Positions 1 through 9,240 of a stretch of 64,000 bases of DNA are shown piece by piece. Under the pieces are notes generated by a model. That model searched no databases, was not told where the DNA came from, and saw nothing but the letters and a program-made list of their open reading frames with translations. Source of the DNA: Saccharospirillaceae bacterium (GTDB lineage Bacteria; Pseudomonadota; Gammaproteobacteria; Pseudomonadales; Oceanobacteraceae); NCBI GenBank assembly GCA_021208685.1, contig JAJOJJ010000014.1, positions 113,380-177,379 of the forward strand, given 5' to 3'. Numbering within the stretch: position 1 is the stretch's first letter; each line of letters begins with the position of its first letter. The translations under genes were made by a program, and so were the position numbers.

Positions 1-306
1 CACGCGCTGGCGCAGGTTATGAAAAATCTGTTCGGGTTGAACGACGACGAATGCACAGAGCTTCTGCACGATGCATTGCAGCGGGTGGAACACTCCAGCG
101 ATCTGTTTCAGTTTACTGCCGTGATTAACCAGCAGCTGGATGCCGCCGGAAAATTCCGTTTAGTGCGAGGATTGTGGCAGGTTGCCTACAGCAGCAATGG
201 ACTGGATAAGTACGAAGAGCACATTATCCGTCGCATTGCAGAGCTGCTGTATGTACCCCACAGCGAATTTATCCGCGCCAAACTGGAAGCACGGGACTCG
301 CCGTGA
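1..306 (+). CDS. TerB-family protein, C-terminal part (cut by window start)
   Basis: The reading frame is open from the first base, so the start lies upstream; the first internal ATG is at position 19. The visible ~100 residues are helical and acidic, with patterns (DDECTELLHDAL near the start, then a FRLVRGLWQVAY helix) like the C-terminal half of TerB-type domains found in tellurite-resistance and co-chaperone proteins. The stop overlaps the start of the next gene by 4 bp, so the two are probably co-transcribed. The exact function of stand-alone TerB proteins is not known; family assignment is by resemblance only. Confidence 0.7.
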   Translation, partial: HALAQVMKNLFGLNDDECTELLHDALQRVEHSSDLFQFTAVINQQLDAAGKFRLVRGLWQVAYSSNGLDKYEEHIIRRIAELLYVPHSEFIRAKLEARDSP

Positions 307-1160
307 TCAGTGATCTGACCCATGAATTTGACGCTCTGGTTCATGCATTACAGACGCTGAGGCAACAACTGCTGGATACCCCTCCCACACTCTGGATTCC
401 GCTGAATCCGGGCGAGCAGAAAACAACCGGCCAGCTGCAGTTTCTGACTGATCTTATCTGTGATCTGTGGTATCGCGATGGCCAGGATGGCCGCGAAACC
501 CGCAGTCGCCACGGATTGGTTATGGCCAATACAGAAATCGCGGAGCAAATCCGGGTCATTAATCACCAGAAAGACCGCTTCCGCAAAGCCGTGCAGCAGG
601 TGCGTCAGGAGCTGGATAGCAGCGACTGGCTGGAACATTACAGTCAGCTGGGTCAGCGCCACGATTCTCTGCGTGAATCCCTGACCTTTGCCGGCCTTAA
701 GCGCGTCCATTTAAAGCAGTGTTTCCGCCATATTCCGCTGCTGGAGAAATGCCCGCAAAAAGTTGGCTTCAGCTGGTACGTTAATGGTCGCAGTATAAAA
801 AAGGTCAGCGTGCAGCAAGCACAGGAAATGCTGCTGGCGCTGGGAGAAGAAAAAAATCATATTCAGGTGCAGCTGAAAAAACTGGCGCAGCTACCGGCCC
901 ACCTGCAACTGGCGCAGATACAGACCCTCGCCCCGGTCGTACGTGCCAATCTGGTGTTTAAACCGGAATCCGGTCTGCGCCGCAAAGCCATGAATCTGGC
1001 CCTGCCATTGTTTATAACCGGTGCCGGTGCGGCGTTGCCGGCATTTAATGAAATATCCCCCGAACCCCCAGTGGGCCGCACCCGCCAGCAGCGCGGTGAC
1101 CAGAAAATCAGTAGCGAAGCGGTTTTACCCAGCCTGCGCATTCATACGTATCAGACGTAA
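303..1160 (+). CDS. tus: Tus-family DNA replication terminus site-binding protein
   Basis: This 285-residue protein resembles Tus, which binds Ter sites and blocks replication forks from one direction. The collinear patterns are clear. The segment KVGFSWYVNGRSIKK (about residues 160-175) matches the FGWANKHIIKN region of E. coli Tus. The APVVRANLVFK strand (about 215) matches its IARVWYK strand. The ending AVLPSLRIHTY matches the Tus ending LRLIIPRLHLYV. Length is close to the usual ~310. It overlaps the TerB-like gene by 4 bp. No exact match to the enterobacterial Ter core was noticed nearby. Tus is best known from Enterobacterales, so its presence here is notable. Family assignment is good; fork-arrest activity is inferred. 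Confidence 0.8.
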   Translation: MISDLTHEFDALVHALQTLRQQLLDTPPTLWIPLNPGEQKTTGQLQFLTDLICDLWYRDGQDGRETRSRHGLVMANTEIAEQIRVINHQKDRFRKAVQQVRQELDSSDWLEHYSQLGQRHDSLRESLTFAGLKRVHLKQCFRHIPLLEKCPQKVGFSWYVNGRSIKKVSVQQAQEMLLALGEEKNHIQVQLKKLAQLPAHLQLAQIQTLAPVVRANLVFKPESGLRRKAMNLALPLFITGAGAALPAFNEISPEPPVGRTRQQRGDQKISSEAVLPSLRIHTYQT

Positions 1161-1207
1161 ACCGGCAAGCGCAAAAGCCGCATGAGCGGCTTTGAACCTG
1201 CTCCTGA

Positions 1208-2263
<1,056 letters not shown>

Positions 2264-2316
2264 TTAGCACCAATCGCCTCTCTTAGAGCCTCCTGTACTA
2301 CTTTAGACCATATTTC

Positions 2317-3090
2317 ATGGATATTTTGTTATATATAGCAGCTGGCGCTGGCGTTGGCTTGATTGTTGGCATGACCGGCATTGGCGGGGGCGCTCTCATG
2401 ACGCCCCTTTTGCTGTTATTTGGCTTTCCTCCTCAGGTTGCTGTCGGAACGGATCTTATGTACGCCGGTATCACCAAAGCAGGCGGCGCATGGAGTCATC
2501 ACCGGCAACATCACGTCCGCTGGGCATTGGTCAAACTGCTCGCACTGGGCAGCATTCCTGCCGCACTGCTGACCGGTTTGTTACTCGGCAGACTGTTTGA
2601 GCATCCCGATCATTATGCCCATCTGCTGCGCAATGCCCTTGGAATCATGCTGTTGCTCACAGCCGTTGTGATTTTACTGCGCAAACAGATTCAGCAATGG
2701 GCCAGCGGAGCGAGTTCACGCAACTGGGCCAGATGGCGTCCGCAGGCAACATTGATCATGGGCGTTTTTCTGGGGGTATTTGTCACACTGTCATCCGTTG
2801 GGGCCGGTGCAATCGGTACTGCAATTCTCATGCTGCTCTATCCGGCGCTGCGTTCGACCCACATCGTCGGGACGGATATTGCTCATGCAGTACCACTGAC
2901 GCTGTGTGCCGGATTTATTCACATGTACCTTGGAAATGTGGATTTCGCCCTGCTGGGGGCTCTGCTGATAGGGTCGCTGCCAGCCATTCATGTCGGCAGC
3001 CACCTGAGCCGTAAAGTGCCGGACACTCTGTTGAAGCCTGTTCTTGCCGGTCTGCTGATGATGCTGGGAGCTAAATACGCATTTTTCTGA
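2317..3090 (+). CDS. TauE/SafE (TSUP) family sulfite/sulfonate exporter-like membrane protein
   Basis: The 257-residue protein is strongly hydrophobic, with about eight predicted membrane segments. It has the two-repeat TSUP pattern: GAGVGLIVGMTGIGGGALMT near the N-terminus, and a second glycine-rich repeat (GVFLGVFVTLSSVGAGAIGT) near residue 150. TSUP proteins move small organosulfur or organic anions such as sulfite or sulfoacetate across the inner membrane. Divergence from cysB supports a sulfur-related substrate. The real substrate cannot be read from the sequence. Confidence 0.85.
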   Translation: MDILLYIAAGAGVGLIVGMTGIGGGALMTPLLLLFGFPPQVAVGTDLMYAGITKAGGAWSHHRQHHVRWALVKLLALGSIPAALLTGLLLGRLFEHPDHYAHLLRNALGIMLLLTAVVILLRKQIQQWASGASSRNWARWRPQATLIMGVFLGVFVTLSSVGAGAIGTAILMLLYPALRSTHIVGTDIAHAVPLTLCAGFIHMYLGNVDFALLGALLIGSLPAIHVGSHLSRKVPDTLLKPVLAGLLMMLGAKYAFF

Positions 3091-3198
3091 AATGAGCCTG
3101 AAAACCGTATCGCCAGGGTTTTTACCTGACATTCCCTTACCCGTACGGCAGCAACCCGAATCCCGTCTAGTATTAATGAAAAATATGGAGGGATAACT

Positions 3199-3378
3199 GT
3201 GAGCACATCGGAAAAATTATCACTGGAAAAGGTTGCGGAAATACTTGAGCTTAAGCCCGTTACCGTCAAACGTTACGCCCGGGAAGGATTACTGGATGGC
3301 GAAGAGCATCAGGGAAACTGGGTGTTTGAATCCAATAAAGTAATGAAATTCAAAGAGCTGCAAAGCAAGTTACGCTGA
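3199..3378 (+). CDS. Small MerR/excisionase-type helix-turn-helix protein
   Basis: A 59-codon gene with a GTG start preceded by a perfect GGAGG (3187-3191) at good spacing. The protein contains SLEKVAEILELKPVTVKRYA, then a REGLLDGE turn, a tryptophan (GNWVFE) and a basic end. This is the layout of the single-domain MerR-like or excisionase HTH proteins. It may be a DNA-binding cofactor. No phage or plasmid genes lie next to it, so an excisionase role is not supported by context. Confidence 0.62.
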   Translation: MSTSEKLSLEKVAEILELKPVTVKRYAREGLLDGEEHQGNWVFESNKVMKFKELQSKLR

Positions 3379-3393
3379 GTTACTGCGCTCTCA

Positions 3394-4323
3394 TTACACG
3401 AACAGATCCGCTGTCATTCCGGCAGCGGGATCATCGCTGACACGCTCTCCCGGCCAGACGGCCATATCCCCGCCCCAGAACCTGACAATCTCACGAGCAA
3501 ATTCCGGACAATTCTGATTGCCCGCCGTATGCACAAAAAAATACGGTGAACGCCCTTCACTCAGCCATTGCTGAATTTTCAGCCGCCACTGTTCAAGATA
3601 ACGACGATTGCGTAACCCGTCAGAATGGCCAATAAAACGCACCACCGGATTCTGCGCCGTCGCCAGAGGATGCACCGGCAATCGGGGTTTTTTACTTTGC
3701 GCATGAAGAACAGCTTCGCTCATCGAGCCATCCTGAAATAAACCACGACTGTCAAAGATCACACGATTCACCGCCAGCCGGTTCAACGCCTGCAGGAGTG
3801 AAACCTCATGCCGGTCCTTAAGAAAAAATCCCGGATGGCGGCACTCAACCGCAAGCGGCAGCTCCAGCAGCTGCTGCAACATGTCCAGTGCAGAAAACAA
3901 CTCAGTACTGCGCTGCGGTGTAAAACTGGCCGGCAATTGCACCAACAGCACACCAATCCGCTCACGCAGCGGCGCAATAAAGTCCGCCAGCTGCGCCCCC
4001 TGATTCATTAACTGCCGGGGAATATCGGCCGCATGACTGATGCTTTCCGGCACCTTAAAACAAAAGCGGAAATGCTCTGGCACCTGCCGCGCCCAGCGCT
4101 CAGCCCGTTCAGCCGTCGGCAAGCCATAAAAGGTCGTGTTGCCTTCAACCGAACTGAAAACCTGCGAATACTCACCCAGCGCATCAGCAGCGCCACAGCG
4201 GTTACTCAGCAAGCGGCCTTTCCAGCCGGACATAAACCACATAGGCAGGCCAAGATACAGTTGCGCAGAATTGCGTGCATCTGTCAGCGGGAATGGATGT
4301 GCAAGCGGGTTATCATTTGTCAT
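3394..4323 (-). CDS. DUF72 (YecE-like) protein
   Basis: This 309-residue protein has the DUF72 TIM-barrel signature: YLGLPMWFMSGWKG at the start, a VEGNTTFYGLPT motif (~residue 60), FRFCFKVPESISH (~85), a QLPASFTP strand (~130) and an AVECRHPGFF strand. DUF72 proteins occur in most bacteria and their reaction is not established. It stands alone on the minus strand, divergent from the DAHP synthase gene by about 60 bp. Confidence 0.9.
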   Translation of the reverse strand: MTNDNPLAHPFPLTDARNSAQLYLGLPMWFMSGWKGRLLSNRCGAADALGEYSQVFSSVEGNTTFYGLPTAERAERWARQVPEHFRFCFKVPESISHAADIPRQLMNQGAQLADFIAPLRERIGVLLVQLPASFTPQRSTELFSALDMLQQLLELPLAVECRHPGFFLKDRHEVSLLQALNRLAVNRVIFDSRGLFQDGSMSEAVLHAQSKKPRLPVHPLATAQNPVVRFIGHSDGLRNRRYLEQWRLKIQQWLSEGRSPYFFVHTAGNQNCPEFAREIVRFWGGDMAVWPGERVSDDPAAGMTADLFV

Positions 4324-4350
4324 AATCGGGCATCACTGTAACAGAATTAT

Positions 4351-4370
4351 ATTCGCCCACATTCGCCCAC
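4351..4370 (+). repeat. Tandem 10-bp duplication in the DAHP synthase leader
   Basis: ATTCGCCCAC is repeated twice in direct succession, ending 14 bases before the DAHP synthase start and just before its AGGAAG ribosome-binding site. It may be a chance duplication or part of a leader-level control. No leader peptide rich in aromatic residues was seen. Confidence 0.5.
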
Positions 4371-4384
4371 AATCAGGAAGCAGA

Positions 4385-5458
4385 ATGACTGACAATCGCG
4401 TAGAAGATCTCAATATTGAGTCGATTGTTCCGCTGATCACCCCGGAACAACTGAAAACCGACATGCCCAGCAGCGAAACCGCTGTCGCCAGCGTACAGAA
4501 AGGCCGTCAGGTCGTACGCGATATTCTTGACCGTAAAGATCATCGTATTTTTATCGTCGTTGGGCCCTGCTCTATCCATGACGTAGAAGCGGCAAAAGAA
4601 TACGCTGCCCGTTTGCGCGATCTGGCCGAAGAAGTCAGCGATACGCTGTATCTGGTTATGCGTGTTTACTTTGAAAAGCCACGCACCACGGTTGGCTGGA
4701 AAGGCCTGATCAACGACCCTTACATGAACGACACGTTCAAAATTCAGGATGGTCTGCACATCGCCCGCCGTCTGCTGATTGATCTGGCGGAATTCGGCCT
4801 GCCATTATCAACGGAGGCACTCGATCCTATTTCGCCGCAATACCTGCAGGATCTGATCACCTGGTCCGCGATCGGCGCACGCACCACCGAATCCCAGACT
4901 CACCGTGAAATGGCGTCCGGCCTGTCATCTGCCGTTGGCTTTAAAAACGGCACTGACGGCAGCCTGACCGTTGCCATTAATGCGCTGATGTCGGTTGCCA
5001 ATCCACATCGCTTCCTCGGTATTGATCAGGGCGGAAAAGTGTCCATCGTATCGACCAAAGGCAACCCTTACGGTCACGTGGTTTTACGGGGTGGCGGCGG
5101 CAAGCCGAACTATGATTCGGTGAATATTTCCCTCGCGGAACAGGCACTGGCGAAGTCGGATCTGGCACAAAACATCATGGTTGATTGCAGTCATGAAAAC
5201 TCCAACAAAAACCCGGCCCTGCAGCCACTGGTTATGGACAATGTGACCAACCAGATTCTGGAAGGCAACAAATCGATTATTGGCCTGATGGTTGAATCCA
5301 ACCTGAAACATGGACGCCAGAATATCCCGGCCAACCTCGATGATCTGGAATACGGATTATCGGTGACCGACGGCTGCATCAGCTGGGACGAAACCGCTGA
5401 AGCCATCCGCAGTATGCGTAATAAACTGAAGGATGTACTGCCGAAGCGTAACGCCTGA
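4385..5458 (+). CDS. aroF: 3-deoxy-7-phosphoheptulonate (DAHP) synthase, class I
   Basis: This 357-residue enzyme condenses phosphoenolpyruvate and erythrose-4-phosphate in the first step of the shikimate pathway. Family blocks visible: VVGPCSIHD, MRVYFEKPRTTVGWKGLIND, IGARTTESQTHREMASGLS, GFKNGTDGS and MVDCSHENSNK. These supply the metal and substrate ligands (Cys, His, Glu, Asp). The ATG at 4385 is chosen because AGGAAG precedes it and the protein then aligns from the usual N-terminus; the frame stays open upstream but has no family resemblance there. The EALDP and ISPQYL block is closer to the tyrosine-sensitive AroF type than to AroG, so the isozyme name is tentative. Confidence 0.92.
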   Translation: MTDNRVEDLNIESIVPLITPEQLKTDMPSSETAVASVQKGRQVVRDILDRKDHRIFIVVGPCSIHDVEAAKEYAARLRDLAEEVSDTLYLVMRVYFEKPRTTVGWKGLINDPYMNDTFKIQDGLHIARRLLIDLAEFGLPLSTEALDPISPQYLQDLITWSAIGARTTESQTHREMASGLSSAVGFKNGTDGSLTVAINALMSVANPHRFLGIDQGGKVSIVSTKGNPYGHVVLRGGGGKPNYDSVNISLAEQALAKSDLAQNIMVDCSHENSNKNPALQPLVMDNVTNQILEGNKSIIGLMVESNLKHGRQNIPANLDDLEYGLSVTDGCISWDETAEAIRSMRNKLKDVLPKRNA

Positions 5459-5475
5459 TTACTTCGTGCAACAAT

Positions 5476-5507
5476 AAAAAAACCCGCAGCGATTGCGGGT
5501 TTTTTTA
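5476..5507 (+). terminator. Bidirectional rho-independent terminator
   Basis: The stem ACCCGCA / TGCGGGT with loop GCGAT is flanked by an A-run on the left and a T-run on the right. It sits between the converging DAHP synthase and mlaA genes and should work on both strands. Confidence 0.9.
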
Positions 5508-5551
5508 TGCCTTCCTGCAAGCACCGCTGAATCATTCAGCGGCGTCCAGAT

Positions 5552-6292
5552 TCACTCGTCCCAGTTTTCGCCCCAGTCCTCTTCGTCATCAAAATCGTCG
5601 AAGTCATCCTCAAAATCATCCTGCACAACACCATCATTAATCAGATATTCGCGTCGCTGCAGATAAAAACTGCGGATAAAGGTATATCGATCACCGGATA
5701 TCAGCCCTTCTGAAGCAATTAAATCCGCACGCAAATCGACATTGCGCACGGTATAAAGACCAAGCTCCTGAGCGCCATTCTCACCGATACCGGTATACCC
5801 CAGATCACTCTGGTAATCGAGCAACAGACCTGTGCCATCGCGCAGAGTACTTGGCCCAAGGAACGGCAACATCAGATAAGGTCCACTGCCAACCCCCCAA
5901 TATCCGAGGGTCTGACCAAAATCCTCATCATGTTTGGGTAAACCAATGTGAGTGGCCACATCGAATACACCAAAAAAACCAACCGTGGTATTGATCAGAA
6001 AGCGGGCGGTATCTGACAGCGCCTGACCCATTTTTAGCTGGCCAATATCGTTGACGATGACCAGTACATCCCCGAGATTAGAGAAGAAATGCGTCACCGA
6101 CTGATCAACAGGCTCAGGGGTGATGTATTGATACCCCTGCGCCAGAGGTCTGGCGATGTACTTATCCAGCTGTTCATTAAATGCAAAAACAGAACGGTTG
6201 AAGCCTTCCCATGGGTCCGGATCCGTGGTTTCTGCAGCCCAGCTTAAAGAAGACGCCAGGTAAAGGGGAAGCAACCATGCTGCGCGCATCAT
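5552..6292 (-). CDS. mlaA: MlaA/VacJ-family phospholipid transport protein without a lipobox
   Basis: MlaA works at the outer membrane with porins and passes mislocalised phospholipids to MlaC. The protein shows the family core: DPWEGFNRSVFAFNEQLD (~residue 27), FFSNLGDVLVIVNDIGQ, NTTVGFFGVFDVA, DFGQTLGYWGVG and GPYLMLPFLGPSTLRD. The N-terminus is a signal peptide (LLPLYLASSLSWAAE) with no lipobox cysteine, so it may be cleaved by signal peptidase I. The C-terminal tail is very acidic (about 20 Asp/Glu). The ATG at 6292 is preferred over a TTG one codon earlier. The mlaFEDCB genes are not in the window. Confidence 0.88.
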   Translation of the reverse strand: MMRAAWLLPLYLASSLSWAAETTDPDPWEGFNRSVFAFNEQLDKYIARPLAQGYQYITPEPVDQSVTHFFSNLGDVLVIVNDIGQLKMGQALSDTARFLINTTVGFFGVFDVATHIGLPKHDEDFGQTLGYWGVGSGPYLMLPFLGPSTLRDGTGLLLDYQSDLGYTGIGENGAQELGLYTVRNVDLRADLIASEGLISGDRYTFIRSFYLQRREYLINDGVVQDDFEDDFDDFDDEEDWGENWDE

Positions 6293-6386
6293 CAATTCTC
6301 TGTTGTGAATTCCGTCGTATTAAAGCAGCTCAGAACCGATAAAAACAGGCCCGTGTATGCCACGGAGACTGCACAATCGGAACACA

Positions 6387-6995
6387 CTATTGCGCCCGGT
6401 AGCGTTGCTCAATCCAGTAATCCAGACTGAACCAGCGACCGGCACCCTGAAAAAACAAAACCAACAGCATCAGCAAATAGGTTACACCCCACTCAATGCC
6501 ATTATTGGATACCACAAAGCTATAGCGGCCATCCGCCGTCAGCCAGGCATAATTCCCATATTCCTGCAGAATGTCACGGGCACGATCCAGACGACTTAAT
6601 GCCTCAGCCGTTGCCGCTGTGACACCAGGAGAATTCAGATCAGCAACCGCCTGCCAACCGTTATCCCAATGCACGGCAAAAATAGCGACCAGCATAGTAA
6701 TCATCAGTGGCACCGCAATATAACGGGTACCAAGCCCCAGCAGCAGCAATACCGCCCCACCCACCTCAGCGGCCGTCGCCAGAAAAGCCATGAGCCAGGG
6801 AAATGGCAATCCCAGGCCCCACTCACTGTTACCGAACCATTCGACCACATTATCGAATCCTGCCATTTTATTCATACCTGCCACCCAAAAAACGGCGGCC
6901 AGATACAAACGCAAAGCGAGTGGAGCTAAAAAATCAAAGGCGCGGGTTGAATTTAACCGATCGTGTTGCGCATCCAGAAAACCGATCAACGACAT
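6387..6995 (-). CDS. DoxX-family membrane protein of the hvf/bufferin operon
   Basis: This 202-residue protein has about four membrane helices (LRLYLAAVFWVAGMNKM near residue 30, then three more) in the DoxX pattern, with a longer periplasmic loop between helices 3 and 4. DoxX proteins commonly close hvfABC/bufferin operons (named HvfX or BufD); their role there is unsettled, possibly a redox or quinone-linked function. It lies 36 bp after hvfC in the same direction and is the last gene of the operon. Confidence 0.83.
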   Translation of the reverse strand: MSLIGFLDAQHDRLNSTRAFDFLAPLALRLYLAAVFWVAGMNKMAGFDNVVEWFGNSEWGLGLPFPWLMAFLATAAEVGGAVLLLLGLGTRYIAVPLMITMLVAIFAVHWDNGWQAVADLNSPGVTAATAEALSRLDRARDILQEYGNYAWLTADGRYSFVVSNNGIEWGVTYLLMLLVLFFQGAGRWFSLDYWIEQRYRAQ

Positions 6996-7031
6996 AACAT
7001 CTCACCTGAATTAATGTGTTTAACAAAAGCC

Positions 7032-7826
7032 TTAAGACATATCCGGATTTTTCAGCGGTGCCTTAACGCCAGCAATCAACCCCTGAGCAGCCCACTGCTG
7101 CAGAATGGTCATGCCACCATCAATGGCGGCATCGCCCGCAGTCATTCCCGCCTGCTGCAGCAACATACAGACAGCGTCGTAACCACTGAGAGTCTGTTCT
7201 TTAAGCAATGCCAGCAATTGCAGGGTAAATGGATTGGTTTCAATAAAACGGACGGCATCGTCCGCTGCACGGTAAACAATCAGGGCCGTTGGCTTTGGCA
7301 CTGGCTGCCGGTTCTGCAGCGAAATCTCATGCACCGGGTACTGATACAGAAATCCTTCTGCCAAGGTCAGCAGAGGGATACCATCGGCCAATTGTTGCGG
7401 CGTCAGCGCAGGCTGCAATGCGGCAAGGGTACCGTTATCCACCTCAGCAATATCAAGCGCCAGTTCCAGCCATTCATAATGAGCCAGCTCATAAAAATAG
7501 GCCGGATCAGTATCGGCAGGCTGATAATGGGTTTCGAGAAAAGAGAGAAATTCACGCGGAATTTCCAGAAAATACGGACTCTGCGAACGGTAACAAGCAA
7601 AAAACTCGCGTGCCAGCTGCTGCCAGCGTTCTTCGCCAAGCACTTCCGCACACACCGGAAAGGTTGTATCGAGAAAACCTTTAAGATTATTGAAAAACAA
7701 CCCGCGATAAATGTCGAGGCGACGCTCGTCAATTGCTTGCGGTGCAGACACCTGCTGTGGATTACGCAAGTGAGCAGCAAACTCATATTGCAATTTAAGA
7801 TGATCCGTTTTTTCAGAGGCTGGCAT
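7032..7826 (-). CDS. hvfC: HvfC/BufC-type (DUF2063) RiPP-recognition partner protein
   Basis: DUF2063 proteins partner DUF692 iron enzymes and help recruit the precursor peptide. The 264-residue product has the family N-terminal pattern: RRLDIYRGLFFNNLKGFLDTTF near residue 37, then FPVCAEVLGEERW and an AREFFACYRSQSPYFLEIP block. The ATG at 7826 is chosen because GGAGG sits 5 bases upstream. The gene overlaps the end of hvfB by 14 bp, so translation is probably coupled. Confidence 0.85.
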   Translation of the reverse strand: MPASEKTDHLKLQYEFAAHLRNPQQVSAPQAIDERRLDIYRGLFFNNLKGFLDTTFPVCAEVLGEERWQQLAREFFACYRSQSPYFLEIPREFLSFLETHYQPADTDPAYFYELAHYEWLELALDIAEVDNGTLAALQPALTPQQLADGIPLLTLAEGFLYQYPVHEISLQNRQPVPKPTALIVYRAADDAVRFIETNPFTLQLLALLKEQTLSGYDAVCMLLQQAGMTAGDAAIDGGMTILQQWAAQGLIAGVKAPLKNPDMS

Positions 7827-8682
7827 AAGCACCTCCGATGGCCGGCATTGCGGCTTTGTCAGAGACAGACTGATACTGACGAATACTATTCAGCTCTGCT
7901 AACAGATCGCCAACCGCAGGGAAATTAAAATCCCGCTCCAGCAGTGTCGGTAATACCCCATGACAGCGATACGTATGCTGCAATAACGCCCATACATCCG
8001 CTTTAACGGCATTGCCGTGGGTATCCACCAACAGATCATCAGCCTCATCGTAATGCCCGGCAATATGCAGATAGCGGATGCGCCCGGTCGGCATCGACCG
8101 GATATAATGTGCGGCATCCTGACCATGGTTAATGCTGTTCACATAAACATTATTAACATCCAGCAGCAGATCGCAGTCAGCTTTTTGCAGCACGGCGCAG
8201 ACAAAATCCTGTTCTGACATCTCTTTGCCCGGCTCGGCATAGGTCGAAACATTTTCAATAATCAGGCGCTGACCCAGTATATCCTGCACCCGCATAATAC
8301 GTTCTGCGACATAATTGACCGCCGCTTCCGTCATCGGAATGGGCATCAGATCGTATAAATGACCATCATCACTGCAGTAGCTCAGGTGCTCACTGTAGGC
8401 CTTAATGCCATGTTCGTGCATAAAGGCTTTTACTGACCGAACCAGTGTTTCATCAAGAGGGGCCGGACCGCCCAGTGATAATGACAACCCATGGCATAAA
8501 AAGTCGTAGCGCTCGGTAAACTGACGCAATTGCTTGCCAAAACGACCGCCGATTCCGATCCAGTTTTCAGGCGCAATTTCCATGAAATCAATCGCCGACT
8601 CCGGCACATCTGCCAGCGGACTCATCAGAGCCCGCCGCAAACCCAACCCGGCTCCGGCAACGAAGTGGGAGGACGTTTTCAT
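7813..8682 (-). CDS. hvfB: HvfB/BufB-type (DUF692, MNIO) multinuclear iron oxidase
   Basis: DUF692 enzymes (MbnB-like MNIO family) use a multi-iron centre to oxidise cysteines in precursor peptides. The 289-residue TIM-barrel protein keeps the metal-site motifs: MEIAPENWIG (~35), a His in LCHGLSLSLGG (~63), EHLSYC (~98), IENVSTYAEP (~140), LLLDVNNVYVNS (~172), HIAGHYDE (~206) and LERDFNFP near the end. It lies 2 bp downstream of the EGKCG-repeat peptide, as expected for the HvfA substrate. The family role is well supported; the exact modification here is inferred. Confidence 0.9.
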   Translation of the reverse strand: MKTSSHFVAGAGLGLRRALMSPLADVPESAIDFMEIAPENWIGIGGRFGKQLRQFTERYDFLCHGLSLSLGGPAPLDETLVRSVKAFMHEHGIKAYSEHLSYCSDDGHLYDLMPIPMTEAAVNYVAERIMRVQDILGQRLIIENVSTYAEPGKEMSEQDFVCAVLQKADCDLLLDVNNVYVNSINHGQDAAHYIRSMPTGRIRYLHIAGHYDEADDLLVDTHGNAVKADVWALLQHTYRCHGVLPTLLERDFNFPAVGDLLAELNSIRQYQSVSDKAAMPAIGGAYASL

Positions 8683-8684
8683 GT

Positions 8685-9071
8685 TTATTTACTGCCGCCA
8701 CACTTACCTTCGCCACACTTGCCCTCTGCGTTCGCTTTGGACTTATCAGCACCGCATTTTCCTTCACCGCACTTGCCTTCGGATTTGGATTTTTCTGCGC
8801 CGCACTTACCTTCGCCGCATTTACCCTCAGCGCCGGACTTCGCTGCGCCGCATTTTCCTTCACCGCACTTGCCTTCGGTTTTGGACTTTTCTGCACCACA
8901 TTTGCCTTCGCCACATTTGCCTTCATGATTAGAAGCCAGCTTGTAACCAGACTGAAGTTCCGCAGAAGCGAATGGATTTTCCGCTGCCATTGCGACCGGT
9001 GCCTGAGACAATGCAGCGATAAAAGCAGTACCCAGCACAGCAGCAACGGGTTTCATTGATTTCTTAGTCAT
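8685..9071 (-). CDS. hvfA: HvfA-like secreted cysteine-rich RiPP precursor with ten EGKCG motifs
   Basis: The 128-residue product has a signal peptide (residues 1-29, ending APVAMA) and a short linker. It then has five copies of the doublet EGKCGEGKCG separated by short charged spacers such as AEKSKT and AAKSGA, spaced 16-18 residues apart. All ten cysteines (53, 58, 69, 74, 85, 90, 101, 106, 119, 124) lie in EGKCG motifs. In the Haemophilus HvfA system, HvfB-HvfC convert such cysteines to copper-binding oxazolone/thioamide groups. The peptide is probably exported and binds copper. It heads the hvfABC-doxX operon; the 169-bp gap upstream should hold the promoter. Confidence 0.9.
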   Translation of the reverse strand: MTKKSMKPVAAVLGTAFIAALSQAPVAMAAENPFASAELQSGYKLASNHEGKCGEGKCGAEKSKTEGKCGEGKCGAAKSGAEGKCGEGKCGAEKSKSEGKCGEGKCGADKSKANAEGKCGEGKCGGSK

Positions 9072-9240
9072 GAGGTGATCCTGTTCATTAGTGTTTGATT
9101 TCAGGTTTCAGCTCCTGCCGTAAAGCAGCCGGAGCCGAATACATTAGTGCCCGGAAAAGGATATGAATTCAACCCTTTTGCCGTGCACTTAACCTTAGTC
9201 GCAGGACCCGCCCGCCTCTTACAACCGGGGCAAAAAAAAT

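Noticed and set aside
4136..4384. Upstream extension of the DAHP synthase frame
   Set aside because: It overlaps the DUF72 gene on the other strand, has no similarity and no ribosome-binding site; ATG 4385 has one.
6963..7928. 321-residue plus-strand ORF
   Set aside because: It lies entirely antisense to hvfC and hvfB, has no family resemblance and no ribosome-binding site.
8530..8932. Repetitive plus-strand ORFs with PHLPSPHLPS repeats
   Set aside because: They are the antisense image of the EGKCG repeats of hvfA.
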